64,000 nucleotides of DNA, from assembly GCF_030272615.1 (NCBI RefSeq), contig NC_081415.1, forward strand, positions 605,067,137 to 605,131,136. The letters run 5' to 3'. The DNA comes from Cryptomeria japonica (Eukaryota > Streptophyta > Pinopsida > Cupressales > Cupressaceae). Shown piece after piece: positions 45,514-57,110 of the stretch (its first letter is position 1; each line of letters opens with the position of its first letter). A program made the translations under genes and the position numbers. The notes below the pieces were generated by a model. It made no database searches. It was given only the letters and a program-made list of their open reading frames with translations, and was not told the origin of the DNA.

Positions 45514-46767
45514 CATAGGGATCATCTATTTGTTATGCTTGCGCAAGACTTAGTATATCACATCCTTACCTGCTACGGTGGGATTCATAATGTATGTAGT
45601 ACCAAAGTTGAAGAAATTTGAAGATGTGGCCTGAAATTATCACAACTGTTTAAAGTGTCTTCGTTTTGCGTCAAGACTAGTGATAAACTGAGCCGATTTC
45701 AAGACTTTTTTGGAAAAATATACACAAAAACATTTGGAAAAAGGGTCAAAAAGTTCAAAGATTGGGTTGATTTAGACCCACACCTATTTTTTCCTTTTCA
45801 GGAAACATTATCATGTTTGTGTGCTTGCTTTGTTTTCTTGTCAAATAAAATCAAAACCAATTCAAAAATAAGTATTCATTGAACACAAATTTTTCAAAAA
45901 ACCAACATTTGCCAAAACTCAAAACAAAGTGCAAACAAGATATCAAACTATATGACCATCCTTCACATTTAAGAAGGAAGAATCTTCATCAACATATCAA
46001 TTTGAAGAAAATACCATTGAGCTCAAAGGCTTTCATCAAAAGAAGGAAATTTTTCTATCTCAATAGACAAATTTTTGTCTCACACAGAGCCTTCTTGCAT
46101 CATATGCATCTATATCTTCAAGGAGAATCCAATGGGTTTGATAAAGAATCTTTGAACAGTAGAGATTTTACTCAATATAGAGCTTTGAGTTATCATAAAA
46201 ACAAGGGAGGCAAAATCAACCCTGCCTTCTTTTGAGACATTTGAATCACATATAACATAGCTCGGGAAGAACCACCAACCCCTGAAAGAGAAGAGGAAGA
46301 ATTTGCCCCATTTGTAACACAAAGTTTTTATTGAAGTTAACATTTCATCCATTCTCACATTCATACGTCATCAATCCATTCCAACTCTCGAAACATAAAG
46401 AGGTCTTTGTCCTAAAGATTATTTTAGTAATTGCTAGAATCAAAACAACACATTGCTTTTTAGAGTGTCTCTACATCTAGAATAAACTCATCCTAAGAGG
46501 CATTTCTACACAGGTTAAAACAAGTCTATGAGTGCATCCTCTCATTACTAGATAGCTTGGTCTGCAACACATCTCAGGCCTCTCTATACCTTATCATATC
46601 AAACATTGTCAACAAACACAACAAGCAATTCTTACAAGGACTTTGGTAACATCAAACCTTTAGTGTTAGAGATCCATATGAAAAACACTTCACCAAACAT
46701 TTATCTCTCATTCCATCACCAACTCATAATAATATTCACCAAACTTCAACAACAAATTTCAAACAAA

Positions 46768-47311
46768 ATGGCTCAAACCAAATCAAGGACTAGACAACTC
46801 GAAATTGAGGAGGAAGAGGAGGACAATCTCAATGAATTCAAAGAAGCCCTTGGAGGAAATGCAAATGATGAAAATCCTAGTACTCCCACTCTTGAAGCAA
46901 TAGAGAGGGCATAGCACAACCCCCTCTTCAATCGACTTTTCGATGAAATCCTCAAGAACAATGTTGATGCTCACTTTTTGAGAGTTGCTCAAGAGGGAGC
47001 CAAACTACCCTATGATTTTGATATTGCACAATTATGGCAAGCATGGGAACACCATAGTCATAATGAGGGTGGAAGAGGTTGAGATAACTTAAGATATGAC
47101 CTTCATCAAGGAAATCTCCCACCTCCTCCTCCTCCTAATGACATTGACATGTTGAGGCAACAAGTCGAGACTCTAGCCCAACAACTCCACAATGGTGTGA
47201 AAACTACCCAGTTTTCACTTAATGATATTTATCCCTATCCCTTTGATAGGAATCCACATATGCCACCTTTTCCACAAGGGTTTGAAACACCTAAGTTTGA
47301 AAAGTATCGAG
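46768..47311 (+). pseudogene. Element E gag, N-terminal part
   Basis: I chose the ATG at 46768 (MAQTKSRTRQLEIEEEEEDN) over the in-frame ATG at 46606, because the acidic gag text begins there. Stops occur at 46912 (TAG) and about 47080 (TGA) within one frame. Then follow a proline run, a coiled-coil word (DIDMLRQQVETLAQQL, about 47140) and PPFPQGFETPKFEKY. Element F is inserted immediately after this, at the start of the gag core domain. Confidence 0.75.
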
Positions 47312-48556
47312 TGTCTACCCCAACTATAATGACAATAATAATACCTCTAGTTGAAATCTCAATCCGAAGTTTGAACATTCATATGGTAGAGTTTACTATT
47401 CTCATGGCTGATGTTCATTTAGTTGTCAATCCAAGAACATAAAACTTGAAATGGGTCTGCAATATATATGCACTAAGCTCCTTAAATGTTTATTCTTAAT
47501 TACTACAGGAAAGGTAGGAATGAAAATCATAAAAGGCTAAATGAAAGCTTTACAAAACTCTACTGAAAAGATCTAATGAAAATAACAGGAATCACATCGT
47601 TCTACCTTGGCTGTAGGAATAGTCAAAGGATCTATTTCCAGTGGCTGTAGGAACAATCTAGTCATGAACTTCTACTGCAACTAAGTAAAAACTAACTTCA
47701 ATAATCATAAACACAGGATCACTCACCAAGTGGGCCCCCTTGGATGAGTGATATCAAACTCTCAGCAAAAAACTATTAATAGATCAGAATAACATATTTT
47801 TATTCATTTCTTCCTGAAAGATGATTACATATTTTAAAAGAGAAAATTCAGAATGCGTGACAAAAACTCTGCTCAATCCCTTTCCATTCTATCTAACTCA
47901 GAAAAGAAGGAAGAGCTTATTATAAAGAAAAGATAACTACAATGGACAACTCCAGTTACACCTAGAAGAAGAGGCGGATAGCTATCAGATGAAGGGGATA
48001 ATAGAGAGCTTGGCTGCACGAACTATGGATCTGAAACTGAACCATAGTCTTTGCATGCCAAAGAGATATTTTGTAAATTAAACATGCACCGGAGTTAAAC
48101 TTGCATGGTCAAGTACAACTGCTCTGATTATGCCATAGATTGCGCTCGCTTGAATCTCCTTCAGTTTGACCTCCAACTATCTGAACGTGATTCTTCAGTC
48201 CTTAGGTGCAAAAGAAAATTCTGCACTGCAACATCAATTATTATCTGCACTAAAATAGAAACAATATACAAGGACATGCATATGTATCTTACTTAACTAA
48301 TACATTCATTAACTCATATATGAAATCATCCTAAATAATCCGCATATCACAGGGACAAACCATTTGGCTGCAGGAATAAATTGGCATGGCTGTAGGAATT
48401 AACAGATAAGGTTCAAACATGATTTCTTAAGTTCAGTTTTAAAACATGGATTACATATAGTTGATTCACAATATTTTACTATCACAATGCAACCCAAAAG
48501 ATACCAAAAACCTAAGAGTCCTGATAAAAAAAACATGTCAATACACCGACTTATCA
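47312..48556 (-). repeat. 3' LTR of element F
   Basis: Minus strand TGATAAGTCGGTG (48556) to GGGTAGACA (47312), with the same text as 57111-58349 apart from scattered changes. It contains several copies of the word GGCTG[C/T]AGGAA (47603, 47638, 48366, 48385 and near 48012). Confidence 0.93.
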
Positions 48557-48572
48557 TGCCCCCCAGCTTTAA
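48557..48572 (-). other. Polypurine tract of element F
   Basis: On the minus strand CTTAAAGCTGGGGGGCA directly precedes the 3' LTR start TGATAAGT. Confidence 0.75.
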
Positions 48573-48874
48573 GGGTTTGCTGCTCCTGCAGCAAAAGGAA
48601 AATTTCTGATTTTTGCTGAAACTCTGAAATCACCAACAGTGTCCTATCCGGTTCCCTTGGAAAGCAAATTCCAATAAAATCCCTTCATCTTCTCCAACCT
48701 GAACCATCTAGCTATTTCTTCCACATCTACATCATAATTTGGTTCTATTGGTTGGCATGCCAAAAGTGGCCACATAAGGATAGGAGGCTGAAAGATTAAT
48801 GACAACCAATTATTGGATTTCTCCCTGCCTAGCTGTATGTACTTGGAGGATCTCTATATAGCTGCATGAAAATT

Positions 48875-50902
48875 CTATAATGAGTAGGGTTCTCCCAGTT
48901 TTAAATGATCTGGTAGATGATTCCAACATTGAGTTAGTCCTTCTAGTGTTGTTGTTCTATGGGTATGAACCAATTGCTCATATACTTGATAGACTTCCTC
49001 TCTCATTGGAAGTACTATCTTACTAACATCATCTCTTATTAGCAACTTTTGCCAATCATAATACAGAACCCTAGGTGCTTCTGATTCCCTCCTCAATGAC
49101 AATGGATAGTCAAGTTCCAATTTTTCAAACTCCCCAACTTGTGGTCCTATAATCATTTCATTTTGTATCCAAGACATTAGAGCTCTGAGATGGATATCCC
49201 CAATGTACAACAAAGGATTCCATTCTCTATCCTGGGGTACAACATAATTATGTAAATATAATTCACATAACAAATTCCTTACAGAATGTGGGGAGGTTTG
49301 ATAAGCATGATAGAATTCCTCAGGTGTTTCCAAGGATGGATTAAGATCCATTGCTATGTGGTTTAATCTGAAATTCAAATACTGTTCTTTCAAGTGCACT
49401 GCATAAATTCTTAGGGGAGCCCTACACTGCATTACCTCAGGAACCATACCATAAATCTCGTCTACCTTAGTCTCCAATTCTTTAATTCTATTATCTTTTT
49501 TCTCAATCTCTTTTTTCTGGTTATTAATTATCCCTTGCAACCTATCCTTCTCTATTTCCCATTGCCTAAAGAATGTTAAAGCAATTGATAAACTAGTTAG
49601 GGATGAAGGAGTTCTTATGGGTCCTACCTTAGACCGTGGAATTTCTTCAATAACTTCCTCATTCTGGATTGGCATATCTCCCACATTTTCTTCAGGTTGC
49701 TGTGGAACATCATCAATAATCTCCTCACATTGCAATGTCACTGAAGCCAGATTTGCAAGCTTATCCATTACAACCTCTTCCTAAATTTCTTCTTGGATTT
49801 CCTTTTCTGCAGGGTTTTCTTGAATTTCCTTCTCTGCAGCATCTTCTTCTTCTGAAGTTTCTACTGCAATCACCTCAATTGGATTACTCACTGGTTGACT
49901 CTTCTATGTCCTCCTTCTTGTTATCCTCACATACACTTTTCAAATAGACACAAGTATTTTTGTTTTTGTTTGACACCTCTTGGTTGCAGGAGGGTTATGC
50001 ACTTCCTGTGGCCGGATAACAAATTCTTCATCTGACTCCTCCTTTTCCAATTCTTTTCTTTCCCTCTGCAAAACAAGTGAACCTCCTTGAAGAGAGGTAG
50101 AGGGTTGTCCTTCGATTGACTCTGCTTCAATATTTTCTTCTAAAATAATTGCAACTCCTTCAGCAACCAGCAAACCCTCATCTTCACTAGAAAGACCTTC
50201 TAGAACTATCTCTTCTTGAACCGGTGGATTATTTTCAATAGGGGATTCATCTACCCTAAATTGCAGAATATCTTCAAATGCACCCCATTCCATCTATGAA
50301 ACATCTCTCAGGGACCGTTGTACTAGCAACCTCACCAGTCTATGATGGCTAACAGAGTGATTTCCATATTTTTTAGTCTCCTTGGCACTTATAGAAATGA
50401 GATGATACAAGAAATTTGGGACATTAACTCGCCGATCATGACGCAAATGACTAAGTAACTTGAAGTGAGGCGAATGGAGATTTGAATACCGTCCTTCACA
50501 GGTAATATATTTCATAATATACAGAGCTACCTGAGGCCAATGTGCTAGCAAAGAAACCCTTCTAGTCCCTTGCCTATCCACCATTAAGGGTCCATTAGTA
50601 GGAATTGTGAGCTCTGCCCTGGAACTCCTTGCATCCTTCGATTCTGGAAAGAGTTCTCCTTCCTGAAGCAACCCTGTGACCTCTGCAATTCGCTGCTCTG
50701 TAGCAATTACCCTCAACCCCTTAATTGTAGCTTCTCCTTCATCAAAAGAATGCATAAATTTCGCAGCTATTTCGTCATTGAAATCCCTGATTTTCAAGAA
50801 ATAATCCAGCCAGCCGTGGTTTTGGAAACAATGCACATAGACAATATCTTGCAGCAACCCTTCATGGACAGTTGGTTCATGGGGAATCAGATCACCACCC
50901 AT
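48875..50902 (-). pseudogene. Element F extra ORF (about 675 codons), unknown protein
   Basis: It lies between integrase and the 3' LTR, where Athila-type elements carry an env-like or other extra ORF. One frame runs from ATG at 50902 (MGGDLIPHEPTVHEGLL) to TAA/TAG 48875 with internal stops at 50294, 49940 and about two more near 49785-49900. Parts: a globular N-terminal domain (GWLDYFLKIRDFNDEIAAKF, ATIKGLRVIATEQRIAEVTG, then YNLHSPHFKLL-like text), an acidic linker, a coiled coil (IEKKDNRIKELETKVDEI, about 49500) and a second globular part ending DHLKLGEPYSL. I see no signal peptide or membrane helix, so an envelope protein is unlikely. The N-terminal part recalls plant putative transposon-protein domains. 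Function unknown. Confidence 0.7.
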
Positions 50903-51342
50903 CTTTTACTCTAATAATTTTGCAGCTTCACCAAAATGTTTGACAGATTCACAAATGCTAAAATCTACATACCTTAAATTTGGTGGCAGAACTTATTATT
51001 CACTCGCGTGAAATAATAATCATTATAAATAATGTCAGTTAGGATATTAGTTCGGGATAATAAATCTTACTAGAAAAAAGGACCATAAGGGACCCCCCCC
51101 CAACTTAACCTAGCACATGTCCACACAAGATGACGAGATTTCAGGTTGGAGCGAATTAAAATAGAATTAAAATCACAATGACCTAATAAATGCTTAATTA
51201 AAATAAAGTACAATATACACATACCTGCAATTGGGTGAAAATAATGGCGAAATGAAATGAAGTGACAGGTAAGAAAGTGGGATGGAGTGTAGTGGATGGA
51301 ATTTTATGTACAAAGAACAATATTCCTCATGGAAATATTTTA
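50903..51342 (-). other. Non-coding gap between integrase and the extra ORF of F
   Basis: About 440 AT-rich bases with a C run at 51087-51096 and no open frame. It may hold a promoter or splice acceptor for the extra ORF, but none can be recognised with confidence. Confidence 0.4.
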
Positions 51343-52533
51343 TTATGATATGGTAAATAAGTTCACTACAGAGGCTCCAGAAACATCACCTTTATCAACA
51401 TGCTCAAATGCAATAGGAAGCTCATGAATTGATACCGAAGCATTGCCAGTTGCTACAGGAACCTTGCCAGTTGCTACAGGAACCTTGCCAGTTGCTGCCA
51501 GAACTTGTATTTCATTTTGAGGAGGAAACTGTTGTAGGAACTCTTCTCTAGTAACTGGCTTGTGATAAAGTCATAGTTGGTGTCCATTCACTGAGAGTTT
51601 AAATCGAACAGGATCTATTGTGGACAACTGAACTACTCCATTGTGAAAAACTTCTTCTACCTCATAAGGACCCAACCACCTTGTTTGGAGTTTTCCCATA
51701 GCATCCTTATATTTGGAATCATACAAGAGTGCCTAGTCACCAACTTTGAATTTCTTTTCTCTGATATATTTATCATGCCATTTGGCTCTTTGGTTTTGAA
51801 TCAACTTTGTTTGTTGAACAACTATCTTTCTCCATTCATCAAGAGCATTTAACTGTTGAATGTGTTCCTTCTGTGCTTCAGACAATGTAATATTCAGTTG
51901 TAGAGTTGTTCTCAAGGTTTTATGCTCAAATTCAATAGGCAGCATTGTTGTTTTGCCATAAACTATCTCAAAAGGTGTGAATGCAATTGGTGTTTTTCAT
52001 GTTGTTCTATATGCCCAAATTGCCTCTAAAAGCCAATTAGATCAATCTTTCTTGTGGATAGATACTATTTTTGTAAGAATAGCCTCAAGCTCTCTATTGG
52101 TAACTTCTACTTGGCCATTAGACTATGGATGATATGGAGTAGATTTCCTGTGTCTTATATTGTATTCATTGACCAAAGCTTTTATCAATGTGGATGTAAA
52201 TTGAGGTCCCTGATCTGAGACAATTTCCCTGGGTACTCCATACCTTGTAAATATTTTTTCATAGAGAAATTCAGCTACCTTATTGTTTGTTGCATGTTGC
52301 ATAGCTCTAGCTTCTACCTATTTTGTCACATAATCTATACATACCAAGATATAAGATTTGCCATTAGAAGGTGGATCAATGGGGCCAACAAAATCTAATC
52401 CCCATTTGTCAAATGGTGTAACAAATATTTGAGGATATAGTGGCATCTCATCAGATTTTGTAGGTCTACCCATTCGCTAACATCTATCACACTTCTTTGT
52501 GTACTGAGCTGCATCCTTGTGTATTGTAGGCTA
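51343..52533 (-). pseudogene. Element F integrase with repeated C-terminal tail
   Basis: The zinc region spans the end of the previous segment (HACHDEPCGGHF) and KKCDRC here. The core keeps all three acidic residues: WGLDFVGPI, IVSDQGPQFTS and SNGQVEVTNRELE. The C-terminal part carries RAKWHDKYIREKKFKVGD and WLGPYEVEEVFHNGVVQL. The tail then contains VPVATGK words repeated about three times (coded by the 21-base repeat at 51442-51503) and stops at TAA 51343. Premature stops replace Trp or Gln of the family (for example TK-stop-VEARAM, YHP-stop-SNGQ). It inserts cDNA when intact. Confidence 0.88.
51442..51503. repeat. 21-base tandem repeat in the integrase tail of F
   Basis: The unit CTTGCCAGTTGCTACAGGAA (plus one base) is present about 2.9 times. 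It keeps the frame and encodes repeated V-P-V-A-T-G-K. It contains the same GCTACAGGAA word that recurs in the F LTRs. Confidence 0.8.
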
Positions 52534-54063
52534 CTAATAACCAGTATTGAGTATTTCCAGTGCTGTCCTTTTGGCAACAAAATGACCTCCACATGGCTCA
52601 TCATGACATGCATGCAAGATGTCATATGTTTCATCCTCTCTGACACATCTTCGCATGACCTGATCAGATCCAGTATAAAATAAACAATCAGCAATCCATG
52701 AAAAGTTAAAACTTTTTTCAACTAGCAACCTTCTTTCTTTCGGAGAAAAAGAAATTGGCATCTTAGCTGCAGCTAAATTGTTGGCAATATCAGCATACCA
52801 AGGAGTATGAGCCTGTATGAGAAACAAATGCTCATATGGAAAAGTGTCATCTATCATTGTAGAGTCTTCCTGCAATTGAAGATGTGAAAGATAATCTGCA
52901 ACAACATTAGACTTCCTTGGCTTATCAACAACTGTGATATCAAATTCCTGCATCAACAATAACCAATGAGTCAGTCTACTGGTGATGGATGGCTTATTCA
53001 TGAGATATCTAATTATGGTATGATCTCTAAGCACAAATATTGGATACCCTGTAATATAGTGTCTAAACTTGTTAAGGGAATATATGACAGCTAGCATTTC
53101 CTTTTCAGTAATTGTATAATTCAATTCAGGTCCTTGCAAATTCTTGCTGATATAATATATTGCATTTTCCAACTTGTCAATTTTTTGTCCTAGCACTGCT
53201 CCTATAGCATAATCAGATGCATCGGTATAGATTTGGAATGGTAGAGACCAATTAGGTCCTTTTAGAACTGGTGCTTGAGTCAAAGCATGCTTAATCTTTA
53301 AAAAAGCTTCATTGCATGCTGAGGTCCATCTAAATTCTGCATCTTTAGTAAGCAGTGTCTATAAGGGACTTGCAATTTTGCTGAATTCTTTGATAAACCT
53401 TCTGTAGTATCCAGCATGGCCAAGAAAACTTCTCACATCTTTCTACTTCACAGGGTCATTAATATGCTGAATAACTTCAATCTTTGATGGATCCACTTGT
53501 ATGCCTTGTATAGATATATCATGACCAAGGACTATTCCTTCTTCCATCATAATGAAACACTTTTCACTATTTAGAGACAAGTTGTAGTCTTCACACCACT
53601 GTAGAACTTTCTTCAAATTGGCCAACACTTGATCAAATTCAAAACCATAGGTTGTAAAGTCATCCATATAAATTTCTATAATGTCTTGAGAAATATCAAA
53701 AAAAATACTAATGATTGCCCTCTGAAAAGTGGCTGGAGCATTACACAACCCAAAAGGAAGAACAAAATATGCATAAGTGCCCCATGGACAAGTAAATGTT
53801 GTTTTCTCTTGATCCTCAGGAGCTATTTGTATCTGATTATAGCCACTAAATCCATCCAGAAATGAAAAATATCTCTTACCAGTAAGAGATTCCAATACCT
53901 GATCCACAAATGGCAGTGGAAAATGATCCTTCCTTGTGGCTAAGTTCAAAGCTCTATAATCAACACATACTCTCCATTTGCCTCCCTTTTTAGGAACTAT
54001 CACCAAAGGTGATATCCATTGACTGTTAGAGATAGGATAGATAAACCCAGCTTTCAATAATTT
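52534..54063 (-). pseudogene. Element F reverse transcriptase and RNase H
   Basis: RT: SPLVIVPKKGGKWRVCVDYR (about 54010), FSFLDGFSGYNQIQIAPEDQ (about 53870), LPFGLCNAPATFQRA and the active-site box YMDDF (about 53658-53669). A stop at 53443 replaces Gln or Arg, then DVRSFLGHAGYYRRF continues in frame. RNase H from 53283: QIYTDASDYAIGAVLG, EKEMLAVIYSLNKFRHYI and DKPRKSNVVADYLS. The order RT, RNase H, integrase is that of Gypsy elements. All segments share one frame with no shift. Confidence 0.92.
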
Positions 54064-54675
54064 CTACAATTCTTCTTTAACTATCTCCTTCAGGGCAGGA
54101 TTGACTCTTCTTTGAGGTTGTTTGAGGGGGCAACAATCATCCTTTATATAAATGCAATGAGTACAAACTGCTGGATCAATTCCATTCATATCCTTGTAAT
54201 CCCATGCAAAGGCATTTCTATGGAGTTTTAGTAAGTCCACCAGGCTATCCTTCTAAGTATCTACTATATTCTTATTGATGTTCAGATATTTATTCAATTC
54301 AACCTCTATCTTGATAGTAAGATCAATCTGATTTATATCAGAAACATGAGAATATGTCAATTCCTGTGGCCACAAGGTATGCAAGATATCAGTGGCTGCA
54401 GGAAAATCCAATCTTGCAATATTCGGAACCAATTCCTACAATTCTTGGTCTTCTATTAATTCATTTGTTAGAACCTTATAAAGGATTGATTCTTCATCAT
54501 ATAACTACATGAGTGGCATTCAATTAATCATCATAAGGTGATTAATAGAGTCAATTTCTTCAGATTCCTCTCCCAAAATAGGCCAAACAACCTGTTGCTG
54601 CTCAAGCTGAGGTTGTGCAGGGGAATACAAAGCCAATATTTTTTTGGAATTGCCATATGAAATAGTCATGTCTCC

Positions 54676-55482
54676 TTATCTACACCCAATATATACATCA
54701 GCTGTGGCAAGCCCTGGTCTTCCCAAAATGACTAGATATCCCCCCAATGTTGCTTTTGGGGATAAAATCATAAAGTCTATAGGATATTCCCAAGAATCTA
54801 GAATGACCACTATATTTTCTATCATACCATTAGGTCTTATTGCAGAGCCATCAGCAAGTTGAAGAACTGTGGGTGTAGCCCTTAAACTATCTATCTGTAG
54901 ATGTTTCATTACTTCCCTTGTCATTACATTAATGGCTGCCCTTAGATCAACTAAAACATTTTTTATTTGACTGCCATTAATGACTATTCTCACAACAGGA
55001 CTGCCTGGATTAGAATACTTTGGAATAGCAATTTTTCCTAACATAATATCAGCCAATTGACCCATAACATGAACTATTTGTGGATCCTTTTTCTTTCTAC
55101 CAGGTTTCTTTAGGCATGCCTCTCTTAATGCTTTACCATATATTAGGACATCCTTTATTGCTTGCAGCAATGGAAATTTAACACAAATGTGCTTCATTTG
55201 ATCAAGAATATCAAAGCTTTGTTGTTGATCAGTTGAAACTTCTTTGTCTTTCAATCTTTGGGGAAATGGTGGTAATATTTGATTTTGAGGTATTACATCA
55301 TTAGGATCAGAGATTGGTTGCTTTTCTTGTACCTCAGTAATAACTGGCTGAGAGGGATTAGGTAGTGTTGTTCCAGATCGGAGGTGAATATCATCTAATG
55401 ATAAAGAATAGGTTGGGTATTGATTAGCATCAACTGAATAAGCTTGTTGTTGTTGCTGAGATTTTATATTTGGCTTAGGCAA
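54676..55482 (-). pseudogene. Element F aspartic protease
   Basis: The catalytic word is VLVDLRAAINVM. In the group it is usually D-L-G, so Gly is changed to Arg (AGG at 54940-54942, a G-to-A change). The following text LQLADGSAIRPNGMIENIVV and ILGRPGLATADVYIGCR is the normal flap and C-terminal part. It is in frame with gag, and between it and RT are further stops. Confidence 0.85.
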
Positions 55483-57018
55483 TGGTTGAGTAGGCAGCTA
55501 TGTTGGCTTGGGAGGTGGTGTTGTGGCTATAGGAGGTGGCATTAAAGCGGGAGGTTGTGGCTACTGAGTAGGGGGCTGATATCCAGAAGATTGGGATGAC
55601 CATGATGGATTTCCCCTCCATTGAGAGGTAGGTTGCCAATTCCCTTGAAACTGGTTCCCTATACCCTAAGGTGGATACTAGTTTCCCTGTGGTTGCTGCC
55701 ACTGGGGAATTTGATTAGCAAATTGTTTTCCTTGGCCTTCTGATCCATACCAATGTGGATAATTACCAAAATTTTGAGAATACTGTGGTTGCCATTGGTA
55801 ATTTGGTGCATAAGAATTACCACTATAACCAGAAAAGGAAAGTGAATCAGGTGGCATACCTTGTCTCTAAAAATTTGGTCTTCTCTGAGCAACATAGAAG
55901 ACTTGTTCATCCTCCCCTTGAATTGGTTTGAACTCAGGTATTTCAAGATTTGCAACCATCTTACATCTGTAATATTTCTTCCACTGCTTACAATGAGGAC
56001 AGAATTCGGCAAGAAATCCATCCGCTTCCTCATGCTTCTTCTTGGGTGCCAATGTATCCAGCTGAGTAGCCATATTGTTTATAATATCCTCCTTAAAATC
56101 TTTTAACAAATGACCAAGTTCCAACCTAGAAACTCTATTTCCAGATGATGATGATAGTGCTCCTGGCTTAAATCTCCTATTCTTCTTAGAAGTAGATCTA
56201 GAATACTTCTTGCAAATTTGTCCTAGTTCAACCCAAGTAGGTCGTGTAATGTCACCTCCCCCCATTAGATCTAAGGAATTGGTGCATTCATCACTGATAC
56301 CCCTCAAGAATATCAATTTGAGGGAATCTTCATTCAGAGTACTATGCTTGGACTTCTTGACACTAAACAAAAACCTTTCCAGATAATCCTCAAGGCTCTC
56401 ATCTTCAGTTTGTGTCATTCTAAAGATATCATCCCCATGACGATCAGTGCCTCTACAATAATCTTTGTATTTTGCAAGAAACAACCATTTCATCTCATCT
56501 CATGTATTGATTGTGCTACTACCCAAGCTCATAAACCATCTTAAGGATGACTCCTTGAAAGTGGCTAGAAAAATTTTGAGTCTATGGGCATCTGTAGTAT
56601 AGTCAAAACTCCTACAGAGAACATCAAACTCAAACAGAAATGTATCAAGATCCTCTGTGACCAACCCATAGAATTTAGGAAGTGAAGATGTTGTAATGTT
56701 CTTGAGGTTAGCATTATCATGCTGGTCAAAGATGGGAAACTCAAATGTTGGACCAGTTGGTGGTGGTGTATTATTTCCAACAGGAGGTGGGTTCCCTTGC
56801 ATTGGAATTATGGGGGTTATTACAATAGGCAATTCTTCTTCTTGTGGACCAAAAAGGAACTGAAGACTACCTTCTGGAAATTCAGACTTAGGGTGATTCA
56901 AACTTTGTGGGACTTGATACTGCTCAAAAAAAGGCTTTATTTCTAGAAAACTATCTTTTGCATGAGTAGTATGAGTGGGCAAAAATCTACCTCTGGCATC
57001 TCTTCTTCTATTATGCAT
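55483..57018 (-). pseudogene. Element F gag
   Basis: ATG at 57018 (MHNRRRDARGRFLPTHTTHA) lies 68 bases inside the primer site. The capsid core (FYGLVTEDLDTFLFEFDVLC, then WFMSLGSSTINT-stop-DEMKWLFLAKY; the stop TGA stands for a family Trp) is followed by FRMTQTEDESLEDYLERFLF and a Cys/His pair region (FCPHCKQWKKYYRCK). A Gln/Pro-rich linker to the protease has stops at 55867 and four more up to about 55500. Other frames open here (55659-56033) are shadows. Confidence 0.85.
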
Positions 57019-57085
57019 GCAGATTCATAAAATTCAAACAGTTAACTAGAAACTAAAATAATCATAAAAGGCTCTTAGCTTGACA

Positions 57086-57106
57086 CCATCCTCGGCAACA
57101 GTGCCA
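57086..57106 (-). other. Primer binding site of element F, tRNA-Asp type
   Basis: On the minus strand TGGCACTGTTGCCGAGGATG follows the LTR after four bases. It matches the TGGCGCCGTTGCCGGGGA site of Athila-type elements with a few G-to-A and C-to-T changes. Confidence 0.8.
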
Positions 57107-57110
57107 AAAA

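Noticed and set aside
45879-46235. 118-codon + strand frame before element E gag
   Set aside because: Its composition is ordinary for chance frames in AT-rich leaders. It has no retroelement motif, and the recognisable gag begins at 46768.
55659-56033. 124-codon minus-strand frame over element F gag
   Set aside because: It is out of phase with the gag-protease frame, which explains the region.
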